Of a stretch of 45,943 nucleotides of DNA, positions 5,283 through 13,945 are shown in pieces. The position numbers and the translations under genes were made by a program. Position 1 is the stretch's first letter. Each line of letters opens with the position of its first letter. The DNA is taken from positions 1 through 45,943 of IMG/VR virus record IMGVR_UViG_3300031857_016953. The stretch is one strand, 5' to 3'. This DNA is from a virus. A model generated the notes under the pieces. The model was not told where the DNA came from. It was given only the letters and a program-made list of their open reading frames with translations, and did not search any database.

Positions 5283-7926
5283 ATGCAAAGCCGACTGAAG
5301 TGAATGATGTAGGATGCGCGAAATCTTTTGATATTGCGCGATTAAATGTATCGTCAGCAAAACGAACATCAGCCTTTACAGAGTTATCTGATTTTTGTGG
5401 TGGTGCTGCTTGTTTGTCGCCACCACCACCGCCTGGAACTGGTACTGGAACAACACTTGGACCAGTTGAAGCCATAGAATTTTCTGCGCTCTGCTGCCCC
5501 AATTCTTCACCAGAAACTGCCTTACTCACTGCAGTCACTGCTTGTTTAGATTGATATGATTGACCATCAAGTGGAACAATGGCTTCAGTGCCGTGTAGAG
5601 TTGCGGGATATCCAGATTGCGGACCAGAAGCAACACCACCACCAGCAGCATACATTGGACCACCAGGAGCCTGACCAGTACCGCCAGCAGGAACTCCAGT
5701 TGGTGTATACTTTGTTGAATACTTATCAACCTTGGCGAGAATTTCTGCACCATATCCTTTATCAAGACCCAATCCAGCACCACCAATTGTCTGAGTAACT
5801 GCACGGTTAGCTGTCTTTTGATCAGAGAAATCTTGTTTACCTTTTAATCCTGCCATCACAAATGCAGCTGCAAGTTTGGCAGCAACTGCTGGATCATTTG
5901 CTTGATCTGGATTACTGATCAAATCAACACCAATCATCTTACCATATTTGGCGTAATTATTCTTACCAGTAATCTGAATAAATCCACGACCGCGATATTT
6001 CCAACCATCTCCTGGTTCTGTATTACCCATGCTTCGACCGATTTTATCGTTCATTCCATAAACTAATTCAGCCATGCCTTCTGGATTCTTCACTGCCTTT
6101 GCTTGAAGTTCTTCATCACTATATTTTTTGAGACGAGTAAATACGGTTCTAATTCTTTCAATAGAGGTGTAGTTTAGATTTTCTGATTTTGGTTTAAACC
6201 CAGATTCTTTTTCAATATTTGCAAGTAGTGCTGCTTGAGCATATGGGTTCGTAATTCCATATTCAGCCATCGCACCTTTTACAACACCAATTACAGCACC
6301 ACCTGCACCACCACCTGCACCACCACCCCCACCACCTGCGGCTGGAGCAGAACCACCTGGCATATTTGATCCAGAAGGAGTTGCCGTTGGTGCGCCACCG
6401 CCGCCACCGCCGCTGCCACCACTGCCACCACTGCCACTACCTGCACCCGCTGCGCCACCTCCTGCTGCTGCAGTGATCTCGAGAGTGTCACCTGGCATTA
6501 GCTGAAGCGCGGCACGAGCACCACCCCCACCACCGCCAGCCGCTGGTGGTGCACTTGCAGCTGCTGGCGGTGCACTAGGAGCCGCTGATGGTGCACCACC
6601 GCCACCACCACCACTAGCAGTAGCTGATGATTTCTTTTCTTCTTGTGAATTTTCTGCTGGCGGCGTGACTTTGTCTGGTGATTCAATTGGTTTTTTCAAA
6701 AACTTGAATGGCTCAAAAGTAAACCCACCAATTGGTCCAAGCGTAAATGGATCAAGTCCTGGAAGATCAATCTCAACAGGACCCATTATTTCTGGAATGT
6801 CTAGTCTAATGGTAGTCAAGAAATCGCGAAGATTTTCCCAAACAGTTTTTGAAAGATCAACTATCCATTTAACACCTTTACTACCAATGTCCCAAATGAA
6901 CTCAACTGCTTTCTTTAAGAAAGGGAAAGCAAATCCAATTGCACCACCAATCAGTTTATAGAAACTTTTGAGTGAGAAAATATCGAGAATTTCTTCAACA
7001 CCCTCATTAACTTTCTTTACCTCTTTCGAAAGTTTATCAAGTTTATCGCCAGTTTCGTCTTTCTGTTCTTCTGGTGCGGCTTCTTTTAATGTTTGACTCT
7101 TCAAATCCGCATCAACTGCAGGAGTTGCTGTTGGAGCCATTGCGGCACCTGATGTTCCCGCTGCCGAAGCTGTTGATGTGGCGGTTGCCTTACTTGCAGA
7201 AGCAGTTGGCGAAATATTCATTCGCTGTCTTGCAGATTCTTTGCTTACGAATTGGCCAGTTTTCTCATCTCGATATCGACTGGCTTCTTTTGAATACTTG
7301 AGACCTGCTTGCTTCTCAAGTTTACGCATTTCTTTCTTAGATTTTGGTGCTGCTTTGGCTGGACTGGCGCGAAGTTTATTGGCAATACCGTCAACAGAAG
7401 ATTTAATACCACCTACGATCTCATGAATTTTCTCAGATAACTCGTAGATCTTTGTAATCTGTTCGTCACGAAGTTTTGATTTCTCAGATTGTTTTTTCAA
7501 TCCCTTCGTTGCCTTTGATTTACCTTCATCAGCCTTGGGATCTTTGATCTTGAACTTTTCGCGCATCTTCTCGAGTTCTTCTTTCGGAACTTCTTTTCCG
7601 AAAAACTTATCGAGCATTGCAGCCTGTTTCTCATCAGCAAGACCAAATGCCTTTGCAAACTTTCCATAACGCGATTGAACGCCAGACTTGGCTTCTTTAT
7701 ATTCTTCTTGCAGTTTATAGGCTTCTTGTAGACCTTTTAATCCACCAATGCCCTTCTTTATAACGCCGCCGCCAGCCTCGCTCATTTTCTGTTGAACAGC
7801 CTCTCGCTGCATCTCGAGTAAGTTTTGAACTTCCTCTTCTGAACCTTTCACTCGAGTGCTTCGACGCTTACGGTTCTTCTCTTTAAGACCAGTTAAACTT
7901 TTAGCACCTGTAGTTTTTATCTTCAT
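5281..7926 (-). CDS. Tape-measure/baseplate-hub-like protein with GH19 muralytic domain (gp29-position)
   Basis: 881 residues. Residues about 1-330 are charged, Lys/Glu-rich and largely helical. A hydrophobic helical stretch lies near 335-380 (LIGGAIGFAFPFLKKAVEFI). A long Gly/Ala/Pro/Ser linker covers about 432-545. Residues about 550-740 are a glycoside hydrolase family 19-like lysozyme domain: YAQAALLANIEKESGF with the putative catalytic Glu, then GWKYRGRGFIQITGKNNYAKYG. The C-terminal SGYPATLHGTEAIVPL is a motif I know from tape-measure-type tail proteins. In T4 the gene after 26 and 51 in this cluster is 27-28-29, and gp29 is the tape measure. Without linker and enzyme the remainder is near T4 gp29 in size. 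The tape-measure role is inferred. Its start overlaps the upstream stop (ATGA). Confidence 0.65.
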   Translation of the reverse strand: MKIKTTGAKSLTGLKEKNRKRRSTRVKGSEEEVQNLLEMQREAVQQKMSEAGGGVIKKGIGGLKGLQEAYKLQEEYKEAKSGVQSRYGKFAKAFGLADEKQAAMLDKFFGKEVPKEELEKMREKFKIKDPKADEGKSKATKGLKKQSEKSKLRDEQITKIYELSEKIHEIVGGIKSSVDGIANKLRASPAKAAPKSKKEMRKLEKQAGLKYSKEASRYRDEKTGQFVSKESARQRMNISPTASASKATATSTASAAGTSGAAMAPTATPAVDADLKSQTLKEAAPEEQKDETGDKLDKLSKEVKKVNEGVEEILDIFSLKSFYKLIGGAIGFAFPFLKKAVEFIWDIGSKGVKWIVDLSKTVWENLRDFLTTIRLDIPEIMGPVEIDLPGLDPFTLGPIGGFTFEPFKFLKKPIESPDKVTPPAENSQEEKKSSATASGGGGGGAPSAAPSAPPAAASAPPAAGGGGGGARAALQLMPGDTLEITAAAGGGAAGAGSGSGGSGGSGGGGGGAPTATPSGSNMPGGSAPAAGGGGGGAGGGAGGAVIGVVKGAMAEYGITNPYAQAALLANIEKESGFKPKSENLNYTSIERIRTVFTRLKKYSDEELQAKAVKNPEGMAELVYGMNDKIGRSMGNTEPGDGWKYRGRGFIQITGKNNYAKYGKMIGVDLISNPDQANDPAVAAKLAAAFVMAGLKGKQDFSDQKTANRAVTQTIGGAGLGLDKGYGAEILAKVDKYSTKYTPTGVPAGGTGQAPGGPMYAAGGGVASGPQSGYPATLHGTEAIVPLDGQSYQSKQAVTAVSKAVSGEELGQQSAENSMASTGPSVVPVPVPGGGGGDKQAAPPQKSDNSVKADVRFADDTFNRAISKDFAHPTSFTSVGFA

Positions 7927-8150
7927 CGTTTTCTTCTAGTTCTTGTAACTTTTGCAATCTCAGATTTCTGTTGCTGTTGTTGCAACTTAATCCTTTCCTT
8001 TTCTTCCTTCAACCAGTTCATAAGCATGTTTACATAGGTCTGACGCTCCCACGGCAACATATTCTCAATGTCGCTCAATGCATACTTATGGTGCTGAATC
8101 AAACCAAAGTTACAATTAAAATAATTCGCTAAATTGTCATAACCAAACAT
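7923..8150 (-). CDS. Small baseplate hub assembly protein, gp51-like position
   Basis: 75 residues, with MLPWERQTYVNMLMNWLKEE in the centre and a Lys/Gln/Arg-rich helical tail. It follows gp26 with a TAATG overlap, which is the place of gene 51 (hub assembly catalyst) in T4. Small proteins with the LPWER pattern occur after gp26 in other T4-like phages, from memory. T4 gp51 itself is much longer (249 residues), so the equivalence is weak and positional. A chaperone or assembly role for the tape measure or hub is plausible but unproven. Confidence 0.55.
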   Translation of the reverse strand: MFGYDNLANYFNCNFGLIQHHKYALSDIENMLPWERQTYVNMLMNWLKEEKERIKLQQQQQKSEIAKVTRTRRKR

Positions 8151-8875
8151 TAACCGAAAAAATCGTCGATTCCTTTTACAACGATTGTATGGTTAAAGGA
8201 GCACTTGCTGCATGTAACTTGTTTTGCGGTCTGCACATAAGGTAGAGTTGAAAAGAATGCCTTAAATCCTTCAAGTTGATCAAGACTCAAAGAACCCAAG
8301 AAATCATAAAACTCTTCCTTTGTTATAGATCCAGCCTCATACTTTGAACTATCATCAAACACATAATCTAGATGTTCGTAGATCAAATCTAGAATATTCT
8401 CTAGTGTATCAACTCTTGATGCAATAGAAGTTGAAATACTTATGGAAGGATATTTCAACATCATTCCAATTTCATCAGAGATCATAACCTTATTTGTGTG
8501 CTCTTCTGGCACTACAACTTCTACTGTGTTTAAGTCTACTTCAAATACCATGCTGTTGCCGCATCTTTCGCTTTCAACAACATTCTCGCATTTGTATGAA
8601 AGTTCCAGTGTTTCTCCCACTGAACGAAGTCGAAGATGAATAAAGATCATCTCCAAATCGAACAATGGCAAATTTTCAATATCCACTTTCTCATCGAGGC
8701 AGCAGTTATTGATAATTTGTTTTACTGTATCAAGCAACGAAGTCAGATCTTCTGCTTCCTTTGCCATCAACAATAACTTTTCTTCCTTCACTAGAAACGG
8801 TCGAAACTTTACCTTTCTGTTCAAAGATGTCAAATGCACATCAAATGTAGGATAACTAATCTTCGGTAATGCCAT
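8150..8875 (-). CDS. 26: Baseplate hub subunit, gp26-like
   Basis: 241 residues resembling the T4 gp26 baseplate-hub family. Recognisable pieces are VKFRPFLVKEEKLLLMAKEA near the N-terminus and LLDTVKQIINNC. The C-terminus has TCSKCSFNHTIVVKGIDDFF, and another Cys pair (CENVVESERC) lies mid-protein, so a zinc-ribbon-like element is possible. A good ribosome binding site (GGAG) precedes the ATG, across a 13-base gap after gp54. The next gene starts on its stop (TAATG). It helps build the central hub of the baseplate. Confidence 0.78.
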   Translation of the reverse strand: MALPKISYPTFDVHLTSLNRKVKFRPFLVKEEKLLLMAKEAEDLTSLLDTVKQIINNCCLDEKVDIENLPLFDLEMIFIHLRLRSVGETLELSYKCENVVESERCGNSMVFEVDLNTVEVVVPEEHTNKVMISDEIGMMLKYPSISISTSIASRVDTLENILDLIYEHLDYVFDDSSKYEAGSITKEEFYDFLGSLSLDQLEGFKAFFSTLPYVQTAKQVTCSKCSFNHTIVVKGIDDFFG

Positions 8876-8888
8876 AATTTACTCCATA

Positions 8889-9737
8889 TTAAATTCTTCC
8901 ACCATACTGTGGAGACGATGTTACTGATGGTCTTGTCTTTAAAACACCAGAAGAAGCATCAGTACTTGGACGCACACGAACTGGTCCTGCTGGTGTATTT
9001 ACGAGAGAACCCGCTGATCCAGTTTCGTTGTCGCCAACATTTGGCGCTGATTGCACTGGTTCTACTGAATCAATTGGATTTGTTCTAAATGGTAACCAGC
9101 GATCAAATTTAAATGCGACTGTCAAACGATGAATTTCGTCTGTACCCCAATTCAAATTCATTGCATTCACCGTAACAGGGAAAGCATTGATAAGTGTGCA
9201 CGCATAAGAAACATGAGGCTTGTTAAATCTTTCTGGATCCATTGGTGTTCGTGTTGCTACTGTTGCGAGAGTTGGTCTCGTTTCACCAAGCTGAGTTTTG
9301 TCTGCTCTAAGTGCTTCTTCTCGCGTAAGTTCAGATTCATCTATTGGCATGAATTCGCTATACTGACGAATAATAATATCTGTAACATAGTTCATCTTGT
9401 AATTGACAAGATATGTTTGTTTTGGAATAATATTATCGAGCCAAGTGTCAAAGAATTTCTTTTCCCATAGATTACCAGCGCAGATAAACGAGAGTGTCAC
9501 ATCTCCGAAAGAAGGAGTACCTGCTAATGGAGTTGGTGCGCCGAAAATTTTGTTATCGATCGTATTCAGTGTATATCCTGGCAACTCTGCAGATTCGCAC
9601 TGCAACGATAATTGTTCTGAAGTTCCCATATTCATTAGGAATGAGGGAACATTAATGATTACATCGAACTTTGAAGATTTAGCAAAACCTTCTCGAGAAT
9701 CGAAGTGCGAGATAAACTGATTTACATTAAATGCCAT
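8889..9737 (-). CDS. 54: Baseplate tail-tube initiator, gp54-like
   Basis: 282 residues (T4 gp54 is 320). It has the T4 gp19/gp54 tail-tube fold signature: CESAELPGYTLNTID, VTLSFICAGNLWEKKFFDTW, then ACTLINAFPVTVNAMNLNW and HRLTVAFKFDRW. The tail beyond about residue 225 is Pro/Ser/Thr-rich and looks disordered. A tube protein fold next to gp26 and divergent from gp48 (tube cap) points to the tube initiator rather than the major tube protein gp19, which normally sits with the sheath gene. It sits on the baseplate hub and nucleates tube polymerisation. Its ATG overlaps the upstream stop (TAATG). Confidence 0.75.
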   Translation of the reverse strand: MAFNVNQFISHFDSREGFAKSSKFDVIINVPSFLMNMGTSEQLSLQCESAELPGYTLNTIDNKIFGAPTPLAGTPSFGDVTLSFICAGNLWEKKFFDTWLDNIIPKQTYLVNYKMNYVTDIIIRQYSEFMPIDESELTREEALRADKTQLGETRPTLATVATRTPMDPERFNKPHVSYACTLINAFPVTVNAMNLNWGTDEIHRLTVAFKFDRWLPFRTNPIDSVEPVQSAPNVGDNETGSAGSLVNTPAGPVRVRPSTDASSGVLKTRPSVTSSPQYGGRI

Positions 9738-10285
9738 TACTTTTTATATACCATCTTTTGTGTTGGTAGGAAAATTGCTGTTTCCCAATTACTTGGTTCG
9801 ATGTATATCACCGAAGAAACGATGTGAGTGAGTAGATATCTCTTCAAACAATCCTGTATGAGTTTATATCGTTTTGACTTATTCAATAGATCATAAGATA
9901 AACGAAACTTGGTTGTGTCGTCATATTTATCGTTATTGATAAAATCTCCGAGTCGATCGAGTAGAATGAGACGAGAATATGGGTCTAGATAATGCAGATT
10001 CAATCCTAAGAATCCATCTGAATACATCTCAATTGGAATGACGAGAGGAAATTTATCCCAGACAGGGAGAACATCTTTAAGTTTAGGGTCGTATTGATAG
10101 GTATACATACGACCGATAAATGCTTTTGGTGAAATGCGCTTTGCATCGTTTAGAATGTTCGAGCGATCTGCAGGCATACGAAGTTTAGCAAGTTTGCCTC
10201 CGAGCCATGCTCTCGCTTCTGCACTTCTTGGCTTAATGCCAGCTGCAGTCATTTCTCGACTTAATTTATCAAATAGTGATGGCAT
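9737..10285 (-). CDS. Conserved T4-like phage protein downstream of gp4 (possibly DNA end protector gp2-like)
   Basis: 182 residues. The readable core is FIGRMYTYQYDPKLKDVLP followed by DKFPLVIPIEMYSDGFLGLN and LNLHYLDPYSRLILLDRLGD, a pattern I recall from a protein conserved in T4-like phages, often beside gene 4. In T4 gene 2 (DNA end protector) is beside gene 4, so a gp2-type role is possible, but I do not see convincing similarity to T4 gp2 itself. The N-terminal 50 residues are basic. It is translationally coupled at both ends (TAATG overlaps at 10285 and 9737). The function should be treated as unknown structural or packaging. Confidence 0.6.
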   Translation of the reverse strand: MPSLFDKLSREMTAAGIKPRSAEARAWLGGKLAKLRMPADRSNILNDAKRISPKAFIGRMYTYQYDPKLKDVLPVWDKFPLVIPIEMYSDGFLGLNLHYLDPYSRLILLDRLGDFINNDKYDDTTKFRLSYDLLNKSKRYKLIQDCLKRYLLTHIVSSVIYIEPSNWETAIFLPTQKMVYKK

Positions 10286-10719
10286 TAGATTCCGAGATCA
10301 TCCTCAGTTATAACTTGAAACTTCCATTGACGAGTCTTACAGTATTCAGATGCAGCCTTCCATTTCGCCTCATTCACTCCCCAAGTCATTACCTCATTGA
10401 TATATCTACGAGTAATTTTACTCTTCTTTTCTGGAGGCTTCGCCTGATTTTTCGGCTTAACCTCTAATATCATTCCTTCTAACATACCCAGTTTATTTCG
10501 AACACGAACAAAAAAGTCAGGGAAATAACGATGCCAACGATTGTCAACTGGGGATAAATAAGGTATTACAATTTCTTCGTTAGACCACTCAATCACACTT
10601 GGGTTGGTATCTAAATGTACCATGACTCGGCGTTCCCACAGCGATCTGTACCAGATGTTTGTCGGATCACCTAAATATTTATTGGTATTTTTCGGACTGT
10701 ATCTACCTGAATAAGCCAT
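10285..10719 (-). CDS. 4: Head completion protein, gp4-like
   Basis: 144 residues closely resembling T4 gp4 (gp50/65), needed to finish heads before tail joining. The N-terminus MAYSGRYSPKNTNKYLGDPT is followed by IWYRSLWERRVMVHLD and WSNEEIVIPYLSPVDNRWHR. Then come PDFFVR and EVKPKNQAKPP, as expected. The Glu/Asp-x-Lys arrangement (YFPDFF...LEVKPK) is that of a TnsA/restriction-type nuclease fold, so it may trim DNA ends at the portal. It is the first gene of the six-gene minus-strand operon and diverges from gp48 across 30 bases. Confidence 0.88.
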   Translation of the reverse strand: MAYSGRYSPKNTNKYLGDPTNIWYRSLWERRVMVHLDTNPSVIEWSNEEIVIPYLSPVDNRWHRYFPDFFVRVRNKLGMLEGMILEVKPKNQAKPPEKKSKITRRYINEVMTWGVNEAKWKAASEYCKTRQWKFQVITEDDLGI

Positions 10720-10749
10720 AGATTTATTTAGACCCCTCGGAAGAACTTA
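10720..10749. promoter_or_regulatory. Divergent intergenic region between gp4 and gp48
   Basis: Only 30 bases separate the divergent starts of the minus-strand operon and the plus-strand tail operon. GGAAG (10739-10743) is the ribosome binding site of gp48. The minus strand reads TCTAAATAAATC (10732-10721), near a late-promoter core but too close to the gp4 ATG to leave a leader. The promoters probably lie inside the flanking genes; GATAAATA at 10553-10560 on the plus strand within gp4 is one candidate. Tentative. Confidence 0.3.
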
Positions 10750-11949
10750 ATGTCAACACCACTTACGCTGAATAGTGTTTCAAGAAATCTAGATCCAAAC
10801 GAAGCAAAGGGTCCACTAGCAATTCTGGCTAAGAATGCGTTTGCAAGCACTGACCTTCGATACCCAATTAATCTTGGTACAAATAATTTCGAAGGGCTAC
10901 ATTATGTGACTTTCTATGTTAATGTGCAAGAAAAATCTTCATATAATATTCAAGAAAGAACTAATATCGGTCCGACCGCAAATCAAAATCGCGCAAATGA
11001 TGCAGCCGCAGGTGTTGGTCAGATTGCCTCAGGAAATCAGATTATCAGTGATAGTACCATGGGGCAGTTATTTGCCGAGGGAACTGCAGGTGGTGTTTTC
11101 GGCGCGGCGATCGGTGGTGGTGCGGGAGCATTAGCAGCAGAGTTAGGTGGTCCAATTGCTGGAGTTGGAGCCGCAATTGCTGGTGGTGCTATTGGTGGTT
11201 TAATTGGCTCAACGATTGTCAGCTCCATCGATCTTTCTCGTAAAACAAAACGATTGAAGTCTACGATTTCAATGTATATGCCAGACACTATCAATCAACA
11301 GATCATTCATGAGTATGGCGAAATTTCCATGACAGAAGCACTTGGAATGGTTGGTGCCATTGGTCAAGGTGCTGCAGCTGTTGGATCCTCTATTGAAGGT
11401 TATATTAGTTCTACTCTTGGAAGTGGTGCAAAAGCAGATCTGAAGGGTGCTGGTGCAGGCTCACTGGCTGAACTGGCAGGAACTCTTGCCGAAAAATCTG
11501 GAGCGTTTGGTGGAGGAATTAAGGAAGCATTGCTTTTCTCTGCTGGACTTGCGCAAAATCCTCAGGTAGAAATTCTCTATCAAAAGACAGGTCATAGAGA
11601 GTTTATGTTTGATTTTAAGATGTCAGCAAGAAGCGAAGCTGAAGCCGCAGCAATCCGTAAAATCATTAAAGAATTTAAGTTTCATTCTGCACCAGAGCTC
11701 TTGAAGGGGTCATCTGGTCGTTTCTTCATCCCACCCGCTGAGTTTGATATCAAGTTTTTCTATAACGGAAAAGAAAATACAAATATTCATAAGATATCCT
11801 CATGCGTTTTGGTCGGCATCGATGTTAACTATGCAGCTGCAGGTCAGTGGACGACATTCGCTGACGGTATGCCAGTTGACATTTCAATGCAATTGAGATT
11901 TAAAGAGCTCGAACTTATGCATAAGGGTCGTATTGAGGAAGGTTACTGA
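10750..11949 (+). CDS. 48: Baseplate tail-tube cap, gp48-like
   Basis: 399 residues (T4 gp48 is 364). The C-terminal 150 residues carry the clear family pattern: NPQVEILYQKTGHREFMFDF, AAAIRKIIKEFKFHSAPELL, FIPPAEFDIKFFYNGKEN, SSCVLVGIDVNYAAAGQWTT and LRFKELELMHKGRIEEGY. The middle contains a Gly/Ala-rich stretch (about residues 115-165) and a second around 205-255, expansions that probably form loops. It caps the baseplate hub and, with gp54, seeds the tail tube. It is first in the plus-strand tail operon, and gp53 begins on its stop (TGATG). Confidence 0.88.
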   Translation: MSTPLTLNSVSRNLDPNEAKGPLAILAKNAFASTDLRYPINLGTNNFEGLHYVTFYVNVQEKSSYNIQERTNIGPTANQNRANDAAAGVGQIASGNQIISDSTMGQLFAEGTAGGVFGAAIGGGAGALAAELGGPIAGVGAAIAGGAIGGLIGSTIVSSIDLSRKTKRLKSTISMYMPDTINQQIIHEYGEISMTEALGMVGAIGQGAAAVGSSIEGYISSTLGSGAKADLKGAGAGSLAELAGTLAEKSGAFGGGIKEALLFSAGLAQNPQVEILYQKTGHREFMFDFKMSARSEAEAAAIRKIIKEFKFHSAPELLKGSSGRFFIPPAEFDIKFFYNGKENTNIHKISSCVLVGIDVNYAAAGQWTTFADGMPVDISMQLRFKELELMHKGRIEEGY

Positions 11950-12632
11950 TGTCTAGTCTTGGATACTTTAATTATTTCCCAAAGTTGGTTTACACCTTTG
12001 ATAAGAACACTATCAATAATCAAGCTGTAACAAACATCTTTGCTCGTTCTGCATTCTTAAAAGAAATTGCAGACAACTCTGCGATTTATTTCGAATACGA
12101 AGTGCAAGAATCAGACACCCCAGAGATTATTGCTCACAAAATTTATGGTAGTGCATTTCGCTCATGGCTTGTTCTTTTGTTCAACAAATATATTAATCCA
12201 TTTTATGAATTTCCGATGAAGACGGTTGTTCTCGATGAGTATGTGAAGAACAAATATGATCAAACAATCACTCAAGCGCAAACTACCATACATCATTATG
12301 AGCAAGAAATCACAACCACAATCACTTTTAATGGTGTAAAATTCTACGAATCATCAGTCTCCTCTATCATTTCAGATAAAGAATATAATTTTGTGACTGA
12401 GACTCTAGTTGATCGCACAGTTCCTGGAACTGCTGATACTTCCGTTACAGTAAGTACAGAACAAAACACTCTAGAAAATGGTCAAGTAGCAACCATTGTA
12501 ACGCGAAATAAAGCGATCTCAAACTATCAAAATGAGATTAATGAAAACGAAAAGCGCAGAAAAATAAAACTATTAGATCCTGCGTATGTAACTCGAGTTG
12601 AGCAAGAATTTAAACAATTAATGAGTCAGTGA
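11949..12632 (+). CDS. 53: Baseplate wedge subunit, gp53-like
   Basis: 227 residues (T4 gp53 is 196). Typical gp53 features are the N-terminal FNYFPKLVYTFDK and VTNIFARSAFLKEI, the EVQESDTPEIIAHKIYGSAF stretch, and WLVLLFNKYINPFYEFPM. The C-terminal INENEKRRKIKLLDPAYVTR matches the T4 ending KLRQIKII...SFMNDL in character. A central insertion of about 60 residues, Thr/Val-rich, separates the halves. It binds gp6/gp25 in wedge assembly. It has TGATG overlaps with gp48 before it and with the hub gene after it. Confidence 0.85.
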   Translation: MSSLGYFNYFPKLVYTFDKNTINNQAVTNIFARSAFLKEIADNSAIYFEYEVQESDTPEIIAHKIYGSAFRSWLVLLFNKYINPFYEFPMKTVVLDEYVKNKYDQTITQAQTTIHHYEQEITTTITFNGVKFYESSVSSIISDKEYNFVTETLVDRTVPGTADTSVTVSTEQNTLENGQVATIVTRNKAISNYQNEINENEKRRKIKLLDPAYVTRVEQEFKQLMSQ

Positions 12633-13945
12633 TGGCTGAAGATATTGGCGTAACAGGTTCGAAAAATTTTGATGTTAAGGTTCTAGAGATCATCAATTCT
12701 GGAGGTCAAACTGTCGACCTTCGAAAAATCTATATTGAACTGCAACTATTTCAAGACATCTATTCATCTGTTATGAGTGGAAGTATTGTCGTGCAAGATG
12801 GTCATGACATCTTTAGTAACTTTTACTTTTGCGGTAATGAGTATTTAAAATTGTCTATTGACAAACCGTCTCTAGGCAAACCAATCGAAAAGATCTTTAG
12901 AATCTATAAGACTGGCAGCAGAAAACCTGCTTCTGATTCAGGTCAAACATTCGTACTTTACTTTTGCTCTGAGGAGTTAGTTTTCTCAAATCAAAAGAAG
13001 GTAAGCAAAGCATACAAGGGTAAGAAAACCGTCGATATCGTTCGTGATATTCTATTGAACGAATTAAAGGTTGATCCATCTAGAATTAAAAAGATGGATA
13101 CAACAAGCGGTGTTTATGATTTAGTGGTTCCAGGAATGAATCCTCTCGAGGTTATTCAATGGGCTGCATCTCGTTCATATGATGCCAGTAAACCACCAAA
13201 ATACTGTTACTTCTTTTACGAAGATCGAGATGGATTCCAGTTTAGATCTTACAATACTCTAATCAAAGAGAAGCCGCTTAAGACATTAAAATACGAAATC
13301 AAAACAGTTGATCAAGACCCAGCAAATAACAAAGACTCTATTGACGCTTTTGAGATTCGTAGCGAGTTTGATGTAATTAAAAATCTTCAAAATGGTGGGT
13401 ATGCCTCAAGACTTTTATCCGTAGATATCTTCAGTCAATCTTTTTCTTATCACGATTATTCGATTGAAACTGCAGAAGCGCAGAATAATCTGTTGAATAA
13501 ATTTAAGGCAACTAATGCTCTTAAGAATATGGATAAGAAGCCAATCACTGCTACGCACGATTCTCTATTTCTAACAAACATTGCGATTAACGATACATCC
13601 TCTGAAAAATCAAATGACAGAGATAAGTGGATGATGAACCGCGCATTGCATATGACAGCAATGCATAATACCAAAATTAAAATTGTGATTCCTGGAGATA
13701 TTTTCTTGAAAGCTGGTGAAGTTGTTAAGTATGAGTTTCCAAAGTTCGAAGGCGCAGATGCAAAAGGTAAAGTTCCAGATGAATATCGCACAGGAAACTA
13801 TCTTGTGTCGGCTATTTGCCATAAGTTCTCTGGAATGGATAAGGGAGATTTCGAGAGCATTGTAGAGTTAGTTTCTGATTCTTTCTCAAAACAAATCCCT
13901 GCTGCAAAAGATGGGCTTGAAAAAGTCACGAGCAAATTCTCATGA
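12632..13945 (+). CDS. 27: Baseplate central hub protein, gp27-like
   Basis: 437 residues (T4 gp27 is 391). The N-terminus NFDVKVLEIINSGGQTVDLR and YSSVMSGSIVVQDGHDIF corresponds to the first tube-like domain. GMNPLEVIQWAASRSYD and the GNYLVSAICHKFS/FESIVELVSDSF region match the later hub domains. Its place just before the spike gene is as expected, since gp27 and gp5 form the hub-spike complex. GTG at 12629 is an in-frame alternative, but ATG 12632 on the gp53 stop (TGATG) fits better. The trimeric hub connects the tube to the membrane-puncturing spike. Confidence 0.8.
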   Translation: MAEDIGVTGSKNFDVKVLEIINSGGQTVDLRKIYIELQLFQDIYSSVMSGSIVVQDGHDIFSNFYFCGNEYLKLSIDKPSLGKPIEKIFRIYKTGSRKPASDSGQTFVLYFCSEELVFSNQKKVSKAYKGKKTVDIVRDILLNELKVDPSRIKKMDTTSGVYDLVVPGMNPLEVIQWAASRSYDASKPPKYCYFFYEDRDGFQFRSYNTLIKEKPLKTLKYEIKTVDQDPANNKDSIDAFEIRSEFDVIKNLQNGGYASRLLSVDIFSQSFSYHDYSIETAEAQNNLLNKFKATNALKNMDKKPITATHDSLFLTNIAINDTSSEKSNDRDKWMMNRALHMTAMHNTKIKIVIPGDIFLKAGEVVKYEFPKFEGADAKGKVPDEYRTGNYLVSAICHKFSGMDKGDFESIVELVSDSFSKQIPAAKDGLEKVTSKFS

